Shown here: positions 1 to 4,600 of the stretch, in pieces | Numbering within the stretch: position 1 is the stretch's first letter | How the letters are laid out: the number at the start of each line of letters is the position of its first letter | Assembly: GCA_028289305.1 (NCBI GenBank) | Contig: JANQQO010000229.1 | Coordinates: 1 to 6,086, forward strand | Direction of reading: 5' to 3' | DNA length: 6,086 nucleotides | From: Rickettsiales bacterium | Lineage (GTDB): Bacteria; Pseudomonadota; Alphaproteobacteria; Rickettsiales; JANQQO01 | Position numbers and translations under genes: made by a program | The notes under the pieces: model-generated | The model's database searches: none | The model's input: the letters and a program-made list of their open reading frames with translations, nothing else | What the model was told of the DNA's origin: nothing

Positions 1-2
1 CC

Positions 3-527
3 AGCCGCGAACCAACCCTACGCGTCACCGCACCCGACACCCTCACTCCCATCTATGAAATCATCGACCAAACCAGCCTTGATCTGCAATACACCACCGG
101 CTCCTGGCTGTGGAAGCTGGAGGCCATCGGCCGCGCCGGCCACGGCGAATATTTCGGCGCTGCCGTTGGCGGGTTTGAATATACCTTCTACGGCGTCTCT
201 GAAACCAATACCGATATTGGCGTATTGCGGGAATATCTCCGCGATGGCCGTGATAGCACCGCACCCGTCACCGCATTTGATAACGATGTCTTCACCGGCA
301 CCCGCATCACACTTAACGATGCCGACGATACCGAATTCCTCGGCGGCGTGATCCTTGATACGCACGATGCCAGCCAATCCTATTTCGTCGAAGCCTCCAC
401 CCGCCTCACCGACCACATTAAAATAGAGCTCGATGGTCGCATCTTCGCTGATATAGACCGCGACCAGCCCGCCTTCGCATTACGCAACGACGACTACCTC
501 CAACTCCGCCTCTCATACTTTTTCTAA
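3..527 (+). CDS. Outer-membrane beta-barrel protein, C-terminal part (5' end outside window)
   Basis: The reading frame is open from base 3 to the TAA at 525-527, giving about 174 residues with no start in the window, so the gene begins upstream. The translation shows alternating hydrophobic/polar strands rich in Tyr, Trp and Phe (for example GSWLWKLEAIGR, GFEYTFYGV, FLGGVILDT, FFVEAS-like YFVEAS) and ends in LQLRLSYFF. A terminal beta strand finishing in Phe is the usual recognition signal for BAM-mediated outer-membrane insertion. The pattern of SWLWKLEAI, EYTFYG, FTGTRITLND and DDYLQLRLSYFF resembles a conserved uncharacterised outer-membrane protein family of proteobacteria. I recognise the type but not a named function. 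It converges on the metal operon, with only 6 bases between the two stop codons and no room for a conventional terminator. Confidence 0.8.
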   Translation, partial: SREPTLRVTAPDTLTPIYEIIDQTSLDLQYTTGSWLWKLEAIGRAGHGEYFGAAVGGFEYTFYGVSETNTDIGVLREYLRDGRDSTAPVTAFDNDVFTGTRITLNDADDTEFLGGVILDTHDASQSYFVEASTRLTDHIKIELDGRIFADIDRDQPAFALRNDDYLQLRLSYFF

Positions 528-533
528 AAACCC

Positions 534-929
534 TTAGAAGAAAACATGCACCGCCACAAAGGCGAAGAAAAAGCCCACAGCGTATACCGCCACAGACGCC
601 CAGTATATCCACGCGCTTAAAACCCGCAGCCGCGCACAAGCCCGCGCCTGTGCCGGGTCGGCCGGGCACGGCGCATTCCTATAACGCCAGCGCATACCGC
701 CCGCGGCCAGCAGCAATGCGCCCGCCACACCAAAGGTCCAGGCCTTATATTGAGAGAGGGCGACCAGCCACGGCGCAGCACTCACCACACCCGCCAACAC
801 CGCGCCAGCGCCCAGCGTCACCAATAGCGCCGGCAGCGCACAGCACAGCAATGTCCCCAGCGAGGTAAACAGGCTCAGCGCCGGCAGCACTGCCTGCCGC
901 GCGCCATACGGCTTCACATCCTCATCCAT
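534..929 (-). CDS. MerT-like inner-membrane metal transport protein
   Basis: This 131-residue hydrophobic protein has about three membrane segments (roughly residues 17-40, 43-78 possibly as one or two helices, and 104-130). Its Cys layout matches mercury transporter MerT: an adjacent pair Cys29-Cys30 in the first helix (LLCCALPALL), and two more cysteines, Cys88 and Cys98, in the loop before the last helix. In MerT the helix pair receives the metal from periplasmic MerP and the loop pair passes it inward. The ATG at 927-929 lies one base after the stop of the HMA gene, with only a weak AAGGG upstream, so translation is probably coupled. The adjacent HMA gene supports a paired MerP/MerT-type role. 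No merA or merR is in the window, so the substrate may not be mercury. The family assignment rests on Cys topology and context, not overall identity. Confidence 0.72.
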   Translation of the reverse strand: MDEDVKPYGARQAVLPALSLFTSLGTLLCCALPALLVTLGAGAVLAGVVSAAPWLVALSQYKAWTFGVAGALLLAAGGMRWRYRNAPCPADPAQARACARLRVLSAWIYWASVAVYAVGFFFAFVAVHVFF

Positions 930-930
930 G

Positions 931-1233
931 CTAGCATCCCTTGGTGATCGAGGTCACATCATAGCCCGAATCGGTAATCAACGATGTCAGCGTATCATTA
1001 TCGATGCTTTCCCCAGGCTGCATCTGCACGATCACATCGCCCTGATTCAAATCCACCGCAACACCGGCCACGTCATCACGCCGGCCAAACACCTTCTCCA
1101 GCGCCCGCGCGCAAAAATCGCACACCAGCCCATTGACCTTCACATGCACCGTGTCTTCACATTGCTCTGCCGCCTGCACCGGTGATGCCATTACAGTCAA
1201 CATAACAATGCAACTAACAAATAACGTTTTCAT
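931..1233 (-). CDS. Periplasmic HMA-domain (MerP-like) metal-binding protein
   Basis: The 100-residue product has a signal peptide (about residues 1-21, ending near PVQAA) followed by one heavy-metal-associated ferredoxin-like domain. The metal site is GLVCDFCARALEKVF at about residues 35-49, with Cys38 and Cys41 as the CxxC ligands. The usual HMA core reads GMTCxxC, so Met is replaced by Leu and Thr by Val here. The end of the domain (LITDSGYDV) matches the usual 'L..aGY' element. I start at 1233 because a perfect AAGGAGG (1240-1246) lies 6 bases upstream; the in-frame start further out at 1263 would put ten extra residues before the signal peptide. The Shine-Dalgarno overlaps the stop codon of the upstream gene, and the next gene begins one base after this stop, so it is the middle of a tight operon. 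It likely binds a soft metal in the periplasm and delivers it to the MerT-like protein. Confidence 0.88.
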   Translation of the reverse strand: MKTLFVSCIVMLTVMASPVQAAEQCEDTVHVKVNGLVCDFCARALEKVFGRRDDVAGVAVDLNQGDVIVQMQPGESIDNDTLTSLITDSGYDVTSITKGC

Positions 1234-1244
1234 AATAATCCTCC

Positions 1245-1889
1245 TTAAAATCGAACAATCCAATTGACTAATACATCGCCACCATCACTCACCCCCGCTT
1301 CCACCAGGTACACATCCTTGAATAACCGCACTAGCGGCGTGAACGTCACCTCATCTTTCTTGCTCGGGTTATGATCGACCTGCAGCATCAGCCAGGTATG
1401 GAGATCGCCATAATCGCCTACATACGGCGCCACACCAATGCGCGCCTTCTGCATGAAGAATTTGTCGATATCGCCGGCGTAATACGCCCGGTTCTCATAA
1501 CTGGTGAAATAACGCCGATCTTCCCAATCCATGGCAATGCCAGCAAAGGCAGCAGGCTCAGTCTCGCCGTCAAACGCCCCAAAATCGCTATACGCCACTC
1601 CGGCGCCTGATTTGAGGTATATATTGGCTTGCGACGTTGGCGCATTCCACCGCTTCACCAGATAATTCAGCTGGCCACCGTGAAATTGCCACTCCTCCTC
1701 CCGCCAATATTCGCCCTTATACCCAATGGAATACCGCGCTGTTGGCGAATAATGCACATGCACGCTATGTTTATCCATATCGTTCATCTGCATCACCGTC
1801 CACCCGCTCGGATACGACACTGGCCGCGCCAGCGCAGCGCCAGATGTGCTAAGCAACGCTATACAGAGTATAGGTAAAATATACTTCAT
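1245..1889 (-). CDS. Exported outer-membrane-like protein of the metal operon
   Basis: The product is 214 residues with a clear Sec signal peptide (MKYILPILCIALLSTSGAALA, cleavage about after Ala21). The mature part is rich in aromatic amphipathic strands (HSVHVHYSPT, YSIGYKGEYW, NYLVKRWN, LHTWLMLQVD) and ends in VLVNWIVRF. The terminal Phe and alternating pattern suggest a small outer-membrane beta barrel. It starts at 1889 behind TAGGAG (1896-1901, six-base spacer), and its TAA overlaps the ribosome binding site of the HMA gene. The family looks like a conserved hypothetical group found beside HMA and MerT-like genes; I know no assigned biochemical role. An early patch with Met and His (MQMNDMDKHSVHVHY, about residues 33-47) could bind metal, but that is inference. 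Its position in the operon suggests an outer-membrane component for uptake, efflux or sensing of the same metal. Confidence 0.75.
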   Translation of the reverse strand: MKYILPILCIALLSTSGAALARPVSYPSGWTVMQMNDMDKHSVHVHYSPTARYSIGYKGEYWREEEWQFHGGQLNYLVKRWNAPTSQANIYLKSGAGVAYSDFGAFDGETEPAAFAGIAMDWEDRRYFTSYENRAYYAGDIDKFFMQKARIGVAPYVGDYGDLHTWLMLQVDHNPSKKDEVTFTPLVRLFKDVYLVEAGVSDGGDVLVNWIVRF

Positions 1890-1923
1890 GATATGCTCCT
1901 AACCGTAAAACACATAGTGGGTA

Positions 1924-1965
1924 GCGCCGCTAAAACGGCGCCACAAAGGCACAATCACTGTGCCT
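1924..1965 (-). promoter_or_regulatory. Two tandem hairpins between genes of the metal operon
   Basis: Two perfect inverted repeats lie back to back in the 83-base gap between the Cys/His-rich gene and the outer-membrane-like gene. One is GCGCCG/CGGCGC (1924-1929 with 1936-1941, loop of 6). The other is AGGCACA/TGTGCCT (1947-1953 with 1959-1965, loop of 5). On the transcribed - strand the 7-bp hairpin comes first, 7 bases after the stop codon, and is followed by TTGTGG. Neither stem is followed by a proper T-tract. They could be weak attenuators or RNA-stability elements that set the ratio of the first product to the later ones. Confidence 0.5.
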
Positions 1966-1972
1966 AATGATG

Positions 1973-2317
1973 TTAGGAACTAGATTTTGGAGGCTGGAAC
2001 GCCGCTTCTGGTTGATACGCGTAAATATGCTGTACAACACCCGGCATAATACGCTCTTTTTGCGCCTCGCCCACCGTATGCTGGAACACTAATGCAGACA
2101 TTTTTGTACAGTGCTGACAGTCGCAGCCATCACACCCCACCCCCGGATCAGCATTCTTATCCGCATGTTCATGGCAAGGCATCGCCTGCTCATTATCCAT
2201 CTGCTCTTGCTCTGCTGGAGCTGCATCCACACAGCACAACATCGCTGCATTCGCCACACCCCCCACAAAAAGGCTCATGCAGATACATAAGGCCATAACT
2301 GTCTTCACTATACGCAT
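1973..2317 (-). CDS. Small exported Cys/His-rich protein, putative metal binder
   Basis: The product is 114 residues with a signal peptide (start MRIVKTVMALCICMS, cleavage about after VANA, residue 24). The mature protein carries Cys28-Cys29, Cys48-His49-x-His51 and a dense cluster GCDGCDCQHC (residues 61-70), enough to form a soft-metal site. The tail ends PEAAFQPPKSSS, recalling the 'RPP' ends of DUF2946-like proteins found in copper and heavy-metal clusters; that resemblance is tentative. I choose ATG 2317 because the signal peptide begins there. A GTG at 2332 is in frame but lies upstream of a consensus -10 box and would add VYNRP. No Shine-Dalgarno precedes 2317, so the mRNA may be leaderless. 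It is the first gene of the metal operon and probably a periplasmic buffer, sensor or accessory for the HMA/MerT-like pair. Confidence 0.72.
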   Translation of the reverse strand: MRIVKTVMALCICMSLFVGGVANAAMLCCVDAAPAEQEQMDNEQAMPCHEHADKNADPGVGCDGCDCQHCTKMSALVFQHTVGEAQKERIMPGVVQHIYAYQPEAAFQPPKSSS

Positions 2318-2323
2318 AGGTCT

Positions 2324-2352
2324 ATTATACACCCATCCCTATAAAAATGCAA
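2324..2352 (-). promoter_or_regulatory. Promoter of the metal operon, perfect TATAAT -10
   Basis: On the - strand a consensus TATAAT (2329 to 2324) follows a weak TTGCAT -35 (2352 to 2347) at a 17-base spacing. Initiation about 7 bases downstream of the -10 would fall at or next to base 2317, the A of the chosen ATG. No operator-like MerR dyad is visible between the two boxes. The -10 match is strong and the -35 is poor. Confidence 0.55.
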
Positions 2353-2362
2353 AAATCCCCAC

Positions 2363-2385
2363 AAAAAACCGCCCCCACACGCAGT
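2363..2385. repeat. 23-bp direct repeat, left copy (half terminator)
   Basis: These 23 bases are identical, in the same orientation, to 3872-3894. Read on the - strand they are ACTGCGTGTGGGGGCGG followed by six T, the 3' arm and T-tract of an intrinsic terminator. Here the matching ACCGCC arm is absent; that place holds an AT-rich ACTCACTCATC-type sequence. Looser similarity continues outside: 2402-2411 resembles 3907-3917, and the bases just after the T-tract are also alike. The copy lies 46 bases downstream of the protease stop codon and probably does not terminate efficiently. Confidence 0.85.
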
Positions 2386-2431
2386 AATGAATGATGAGTG
2401 AGTCTCCATTCTTCATCCATATCCTACTATT

Positions 2432-3367
2432 CTAATACAAACAAAAAATACGTTTTACTTTGTTTGTCTGCCTTAACTTATCTGCATAATACGAATAGTT
2501 AGATGTCCGAAGGGGCCATTTGGCATTTCCAGCAGCATAATGATATGACACGCGATTATCTCGTAATAAACCATACAAACTATCCGTTGTTGAGGTATAG
2601 AATCTTGCCCTCCTTGGGCTATGCCCTGTATTAACGCCCACCACAAAACCATCTTGATTCACTGTAGGACCACCACTAATACCATTATATTGAAATCCCA
2701 CTATATTATCTTCCATTATCGACCATGCAGACAGAACATTACTCACGCCGCCGCCGCTAAATGACATACGTGCGCGATGTTGTTTAATATATTGTAAGGC
2801 AATCTCACCCGGCAAACTCCCTGGATATCCAACAGCAAACCCCATATCCCCTAAAAATATGTTTTTTTCAGGTGCTGAAAATGCAAGAGGTGTTCCGTCT
2901 GCCTTCTTCTCTTGCATAACAATAAGTGCCGTATCATCCGTTTTTGAAACACCTAGAACAGAGGCACTAACCACCGGATATTCCCTTCTTTGACCATTTC
3001 GATAAGCAATAGATATTTTCTTGTCGGTTTTTTCTTGAGGTAGCGATAAGTAAAGATTCTTACACCCATCCACTACATGTCGTGCCGTTAGCCAGACCCC
3101 GTTAGCACCCACTGAAAAGGCCGTACCATAACCTACTGTGCCAGGTCTTATAGTGTTACCAGGAAAAACCGCCTCTCTTTCTTGCTCGCGTGTAATATGT
3201 TCATGTGTAACATGGGGTGTAATATGAGGGCGGCGCGTAACAACATCCTGAGCGTTATTTTTATTATTGTTAAATGGACCCCATATAACATCCGCAAACA
3301 ACAAAAGGGTGTGCACTCCTAATACAGCAAGTATGAATATATTTGGTAAATGGCGCTTTCGTTTCAT
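2432..3367 (-). CDS. Membrane-anchored trypsin-like serine protease
   Basis: The 311-residue protein has a basic N-terminus (MKRKRH), one hydrophobic segment at about residues 9-29 (signal anchor or signal peptide), a polar linker rich in Thr/His/Glu (30-70), then a chymotrypsin-fold domain. The triad is visible: His97 in WLTARHVVDG, Asp145 in TDDTALIV, and Ser231 in NGISGGPTVNQDG followed by FVVGVNTG. This fits the Trypsin_2/DegS-like group, and the catalytic residues are intact. Family members usually read GNSGGP; here it is GISGGP. No PDZ domain follows, unlike DegP or DegS; the last 60 residues are basic and Tyr-rich with no recognised domain. ATG 3367 overlaps the stop of the DUF350 gene as ATGA and has no Shine-Dalgarno of its own, so translation is coupled. 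GC is near 40% in sampled lines, lower than the flanking operons. The substrate is unknown; the periplasmic side is inferred from the anchor. Confidence 0.85.
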   Translation of the reverse strand: MKRKRHLPNIFILAVLGVHTLLLFADVIWGPFNNNKNNAQDVVTRRPHITPHVTHEHITREQEREAVFPGNTIRPGTVGYGTAFSVGANGVWLTARHVVDGCKNLYLSLPQEKTDKKISIAYRNGQRREYPVVSASVLGVSKTDDTALIVMQEKKADGTPLAFSAPEKNIFLGDMGFAVGYPGSLPGEIALQYIKQHRARMSFSGGGVSNVLSAWSIMEDNIVGFQYNGISGGPTVNQDGFVVGVNTGHSPRRARFYTSTTDSLYGLLRDNRVSYHYAAGNAKWPLRTSNYSYYADKLRQTNKVKRIFCLY

Positions 3368-3783
3368 ACTGCAATAGCAGCCGCACTAATAAAGCCTACA
3401 GAAAGCTTAATCGCTAACAGCAAAAGAATAGAGGCAATCTCTTTCTTCCTAATACGTTCCGAAAGATCACGAAAAAGCAAACGGTCGATAACAAAATAGG
3501 CAGAAATCTGAATGGTGAGAATAACGCCGCCCCACACAATAATATCTATAACGCCAACACTTCCTGCTAAACAAACTGCCAGAGGGACGGCCATCCCAAG
3601 CAACGCACCAGAAGCTGAAATAGCCGCTGCTATATTTCCCTTTTTTATTAGCGCCATTTCATCATGTGGCGTAATCAAAAAATATACATAGGCTGCGCAT
3701 GCAAAAACGATAATCGTAACCAAGAAATGTAAGAAAAGTACTGGAAAACCAGTGTAAAGACCTTGCAAAATCGCTTCCCACAT
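3364..3783 (-). CDS. DUF350 (UPF0719, YjfL-like) four-helix inner-membrane protein
   Basis: The product is 139 residues with four predicted membrane helices (about 13-36, 51-72, 78-98 and 116-137). Its features are those of the DUF350 family: a TPHDEMALIKKGNIAAA segment after helix 1 (residues 38-54), a Gly/Ala-rich second helix, and DRLLFRDLSERI after helix 3 (residues 100-111). The length matches E. coli YjfL (about 130 residues). The biochemical role of the family is not established; relatives occur in envelope-stress gene neighbourhoods. ATG 3783 follows AGGAGG (3791-3796) with a 7-base spacer. Its TGA overlaps the protease ATG by four bases, so the two proteins are made together. AT-rich sequence at 3815-3850 could hold the promoter, but no convincing -35/-10 pair was found. 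Low GC suggests it shares its origin with the protease gene. Confidence 0.85.
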   Translation of the reverse strand: MWEAILQGLYTGFPVLFLHFLVTIIVFACAAYVYFLITPHDEMALIKKGNIAAAISASGALLGMAVPLAVCLAGSVGVIDIIVWGGVILTIQISAYFVIDRLLFRDLSERIRKKEIASILLLLAIKLSVGFISAAAIAV

Positions 3784-3871
3784 ACTAGCACCTCCTACTA
3801 ATAAGCAACCACCACACGCATCTTAACCCCTCATATATACTTTTACCAACAAAGAACTAAGATTCCCCCAT

Positions 3872-3894
3872 AAAAAACCGCCCCCACACGCAGT
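3872..3894. repeat. 23-bp direct repeat, right copy
   Basis: This is an exact match to 2363-2385 in direct orientation, 1509 bases apart start to start. This copy is embedded in a complete terminator. The pair brackets the low-GC DUF350/protease unit. Confidence 0.85.
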
Positions 3895-3908
3895 CGCACG
3901 GAGGCGGT
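3872..3908 (-). terminator. Intrinsic terminator of the 68-residue membrane-protein gene
   Basis: On the - strand ACCGCC (3908 to 3903) pairs with GGCGGT (3882 to 3877). Inner pairs at 3900-3902 with 3883-3885 (including one G-U) extend the stem to 9 bp around a 14-base loop. A run of six T (3877 to 3872) follows, the last stem pair using its first base. It begins 43 bases after the stop codon of the small gene and would insulate the DUF350 gene from upstream transcription. Confidence 0.82.
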
Positions 3909-3951
3909 CTCTCATTCACGTAAGGCTTGGGTATACCCCAAGCATCATGCA

Positions 3952-4158
3952 CTAGCGTCTGAGCAGCATGACAACCAGCAGTAAGAACAGCAGGATGTCT
4001 GTGATGGTCAGAGGTGCAGTGAATACCACTGGCAGGATCAAGCCTAACAGCGGCGAAATGAAAAGATGCATGATTGCGATCACAACCGTCAGAATAAATC
4101 CAACGATAAAGAAATCGCCCAGATCTTTCACGTTCCACTCTTTATAGTTAATCCCCAT
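3952..4158 (-). CDS. Small (68-residue) double-spanning membrane protein, unknown function
   Basis: The product begins MGINYKEWNVKDLGDFF, then has two hydrophobic stretches (about residues 16-36 and 39-65) separated by a short turn near Pro/Gly, and ends LLRR. The positive C-terminus and charged N-terminus fit two helices with both ends in the cytoplasm. I start at 4158 because a perfect AAGGAGG (4167-4173) lies 8 bases upstream; the frame is open to 4206, but no ribosome binding site supports a longer protein. It is a single-gene unit with its own -10 box (4253-4258), an 88-base leader and a strong terminator. I do not recognise the family; the polar start followed by two helices is seen in many small stress or envelope proteins. 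The strong translation signals argue that it is a real, well expressed gene. Confidence 0.72.
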   Translation of the reverse strand: MGINYKEWNVKDLGDFFIVGFILTVVIAIMHLFISPLLGLILPVVFTAPLTITDILLFLLLVVMLLRR

Positions 4159-4246
4159 AATCCTATCCTCCTTTCTGTAAGACGATGTTCGTGTCACCAC
4201 CAACATCCCCTTAGTTATTAAAGTAGGTTACAAGGTTGGTTTGAAC
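4159..4246 (-). promoter_or_regulatory. Leader of the 68-residue gene with alternative stems
   Basis: If transcription starts about 7 bases after the -10 box, the leader is about 88 bases. Two pairings compete for the same bases: ACCAAC with GTTGGT (4235-4240 with 4199-4204), and GATGTT with AACATC (4202-4207 with 4184-4189). They share 4202-4204, so only one can form at a time. Each is just 6 bp, and neither covers the AAGGAGG site. It matches no riboswitch class known to me. Confidence 0.3.
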
Positions 4247-4252
4247 ACGTAT

Positions 4253-4258
4253 ATTATA
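4253..4258 (-). promoter_or_regulatory. -10 box for the 68-residue gene
   Basis: A consensus TATAAT is read on the - strand, within the near-palindrome GTATAATATAC. No good -35 is found at 16-18 bases (AAGAAA at 17), so an activator or alternative contact may be needed. It faces away from the + strand promoter at 4508-4513. Confidence 0.5.
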
Positions 4259-4507
4259 CTACACAATACCACCCATTTCTTGGAAAAAGCACTGTGATAG
4301 CTGATTTTAGACGTTTTTTGCATCTGCAAACTGGGAATAACACCCTGTATTTCTGCCCCTTTTCTGGCAAGTAGATTATTTTCTGGCTGCAGCGCAAAAC
4401 CCCAGCCAAGCGACCCAATTTGAGACGTTTTCAACCCTATGTTGCATTGCAGCACAGCAAAATCACCCTTTTGATGATAATTAGGTGATTTTTGCCCTAT
4501 TTTTTGC
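4259..4507. other. Divergent intergenic region, no supported gene
   Basis: These 249 bases separate two divergent promoters. Signals seen: the interrupted palindrome TTTGCA-TC-TGCAAA (4317-4330), the palindrome GCTGCAGC (4386-4393), two direct copies of AGACGTTTT (4309-4317 and 4423-4431), two of TTTTCTGGC (4360-4368 and 4379-4387), and the inverted repeat listed separately. A - strand frame beginning with a GTG at 4455 spans much of it but has no ribosome binding site and runs through the -10 box, so I do not call it a gene. A small RNA cannot be excluded. Confidence 0.5.
4459..4492. promoter_or_regulatory. 9-bp inverted repeat overlapping the + strand promoter
   Basis: AAAATCACC (4459-4467) and GGTGATTTT (4484-4492) are perfect inverse complements around 16 bases; GC/GC pairs outside continue after a one-base bulge. 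The right arm covers the expected -35 of the + strand promoter (4485-4490), as expected of an operator. As RNA it could instead be a terminator-like hairpin, but the nearest long T run (4500-4505) is displaced by 7 bases. Confidence 0.45.
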
Positions 4508-4513
4508 TATACT
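4485..4513 (+). promoter_or_regulatory. Extended -10 promoter for the four-helix membrane-protein gene
   Basis: TGCTATACT (4505-4513, with the TATACT hexamer at 4508-4513) is an extended -10 with TGn. The -35 at 17 bases is poor (GTGATT, 4485-4490), which is common where TGn is present. Start of transcription is expected near 4520, leaving an 80-base leader before ATG 4601. Confidence 0.5.
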
Positions 4514-4600
4514 TTTAGCTAATGAATCATGCACCATTTTGGGGAACAATGGCGCATAAAGCCTTATCTGAAGGCGAAGACAGGGAAAAAGGGAGCTATA

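Noticed and set aside
18..416. 132-codon - strand frame opposite the outer-membrane gene
   Set aside because: It is antisense to a frame with clear beta-barrel character and a terminal Phe, has no ribosome binding site, and has the Gly/Ala-rich look of a complement shadow.
418..669. - strand frame of 83 codons and the + strand frame 650-868, both overlapping the MerT-like gene
   Set aside because: Both are high-GC shadows, rich in Arg, Pro and Cys, and overlap the better supported MerT-like coding frame, which has the membrane topology and operon position.
534..1233. A complete mercury-resistance (mer) operon
   Set aside because: Only MerT-like and MerP-like proteins are present. No MerR regulator, MerR-type spaced promoter or MerA reductase is visible, so the substrate is left open.
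2432..3367. DegP/DegS assignment for the protease
   Set aside because: The catalytic domain fits the wider family, but there is no PDZ domain after the catalytic Ser region; the C-terminal 60 residues are basic and unrelated.
2363..3894. Insertion sequence or transposon between the 23-bp repeats
   Set aside because: There is no transposase, integrase or terminal inverted repeat. The 23-bp direct repeats are longer than typical target duplications, so only a cassette or duplication is proposed.
4228..4455. 75-codon - strand frame in the divergent intergenic region
   Set aside because: It opens with GTG and no ribosome binding site, runs across the consensus -10 box of the 68-residue gene, and shows no signal, membrane or domain pattern that I can defend. 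It remains possible as part of a repeat.
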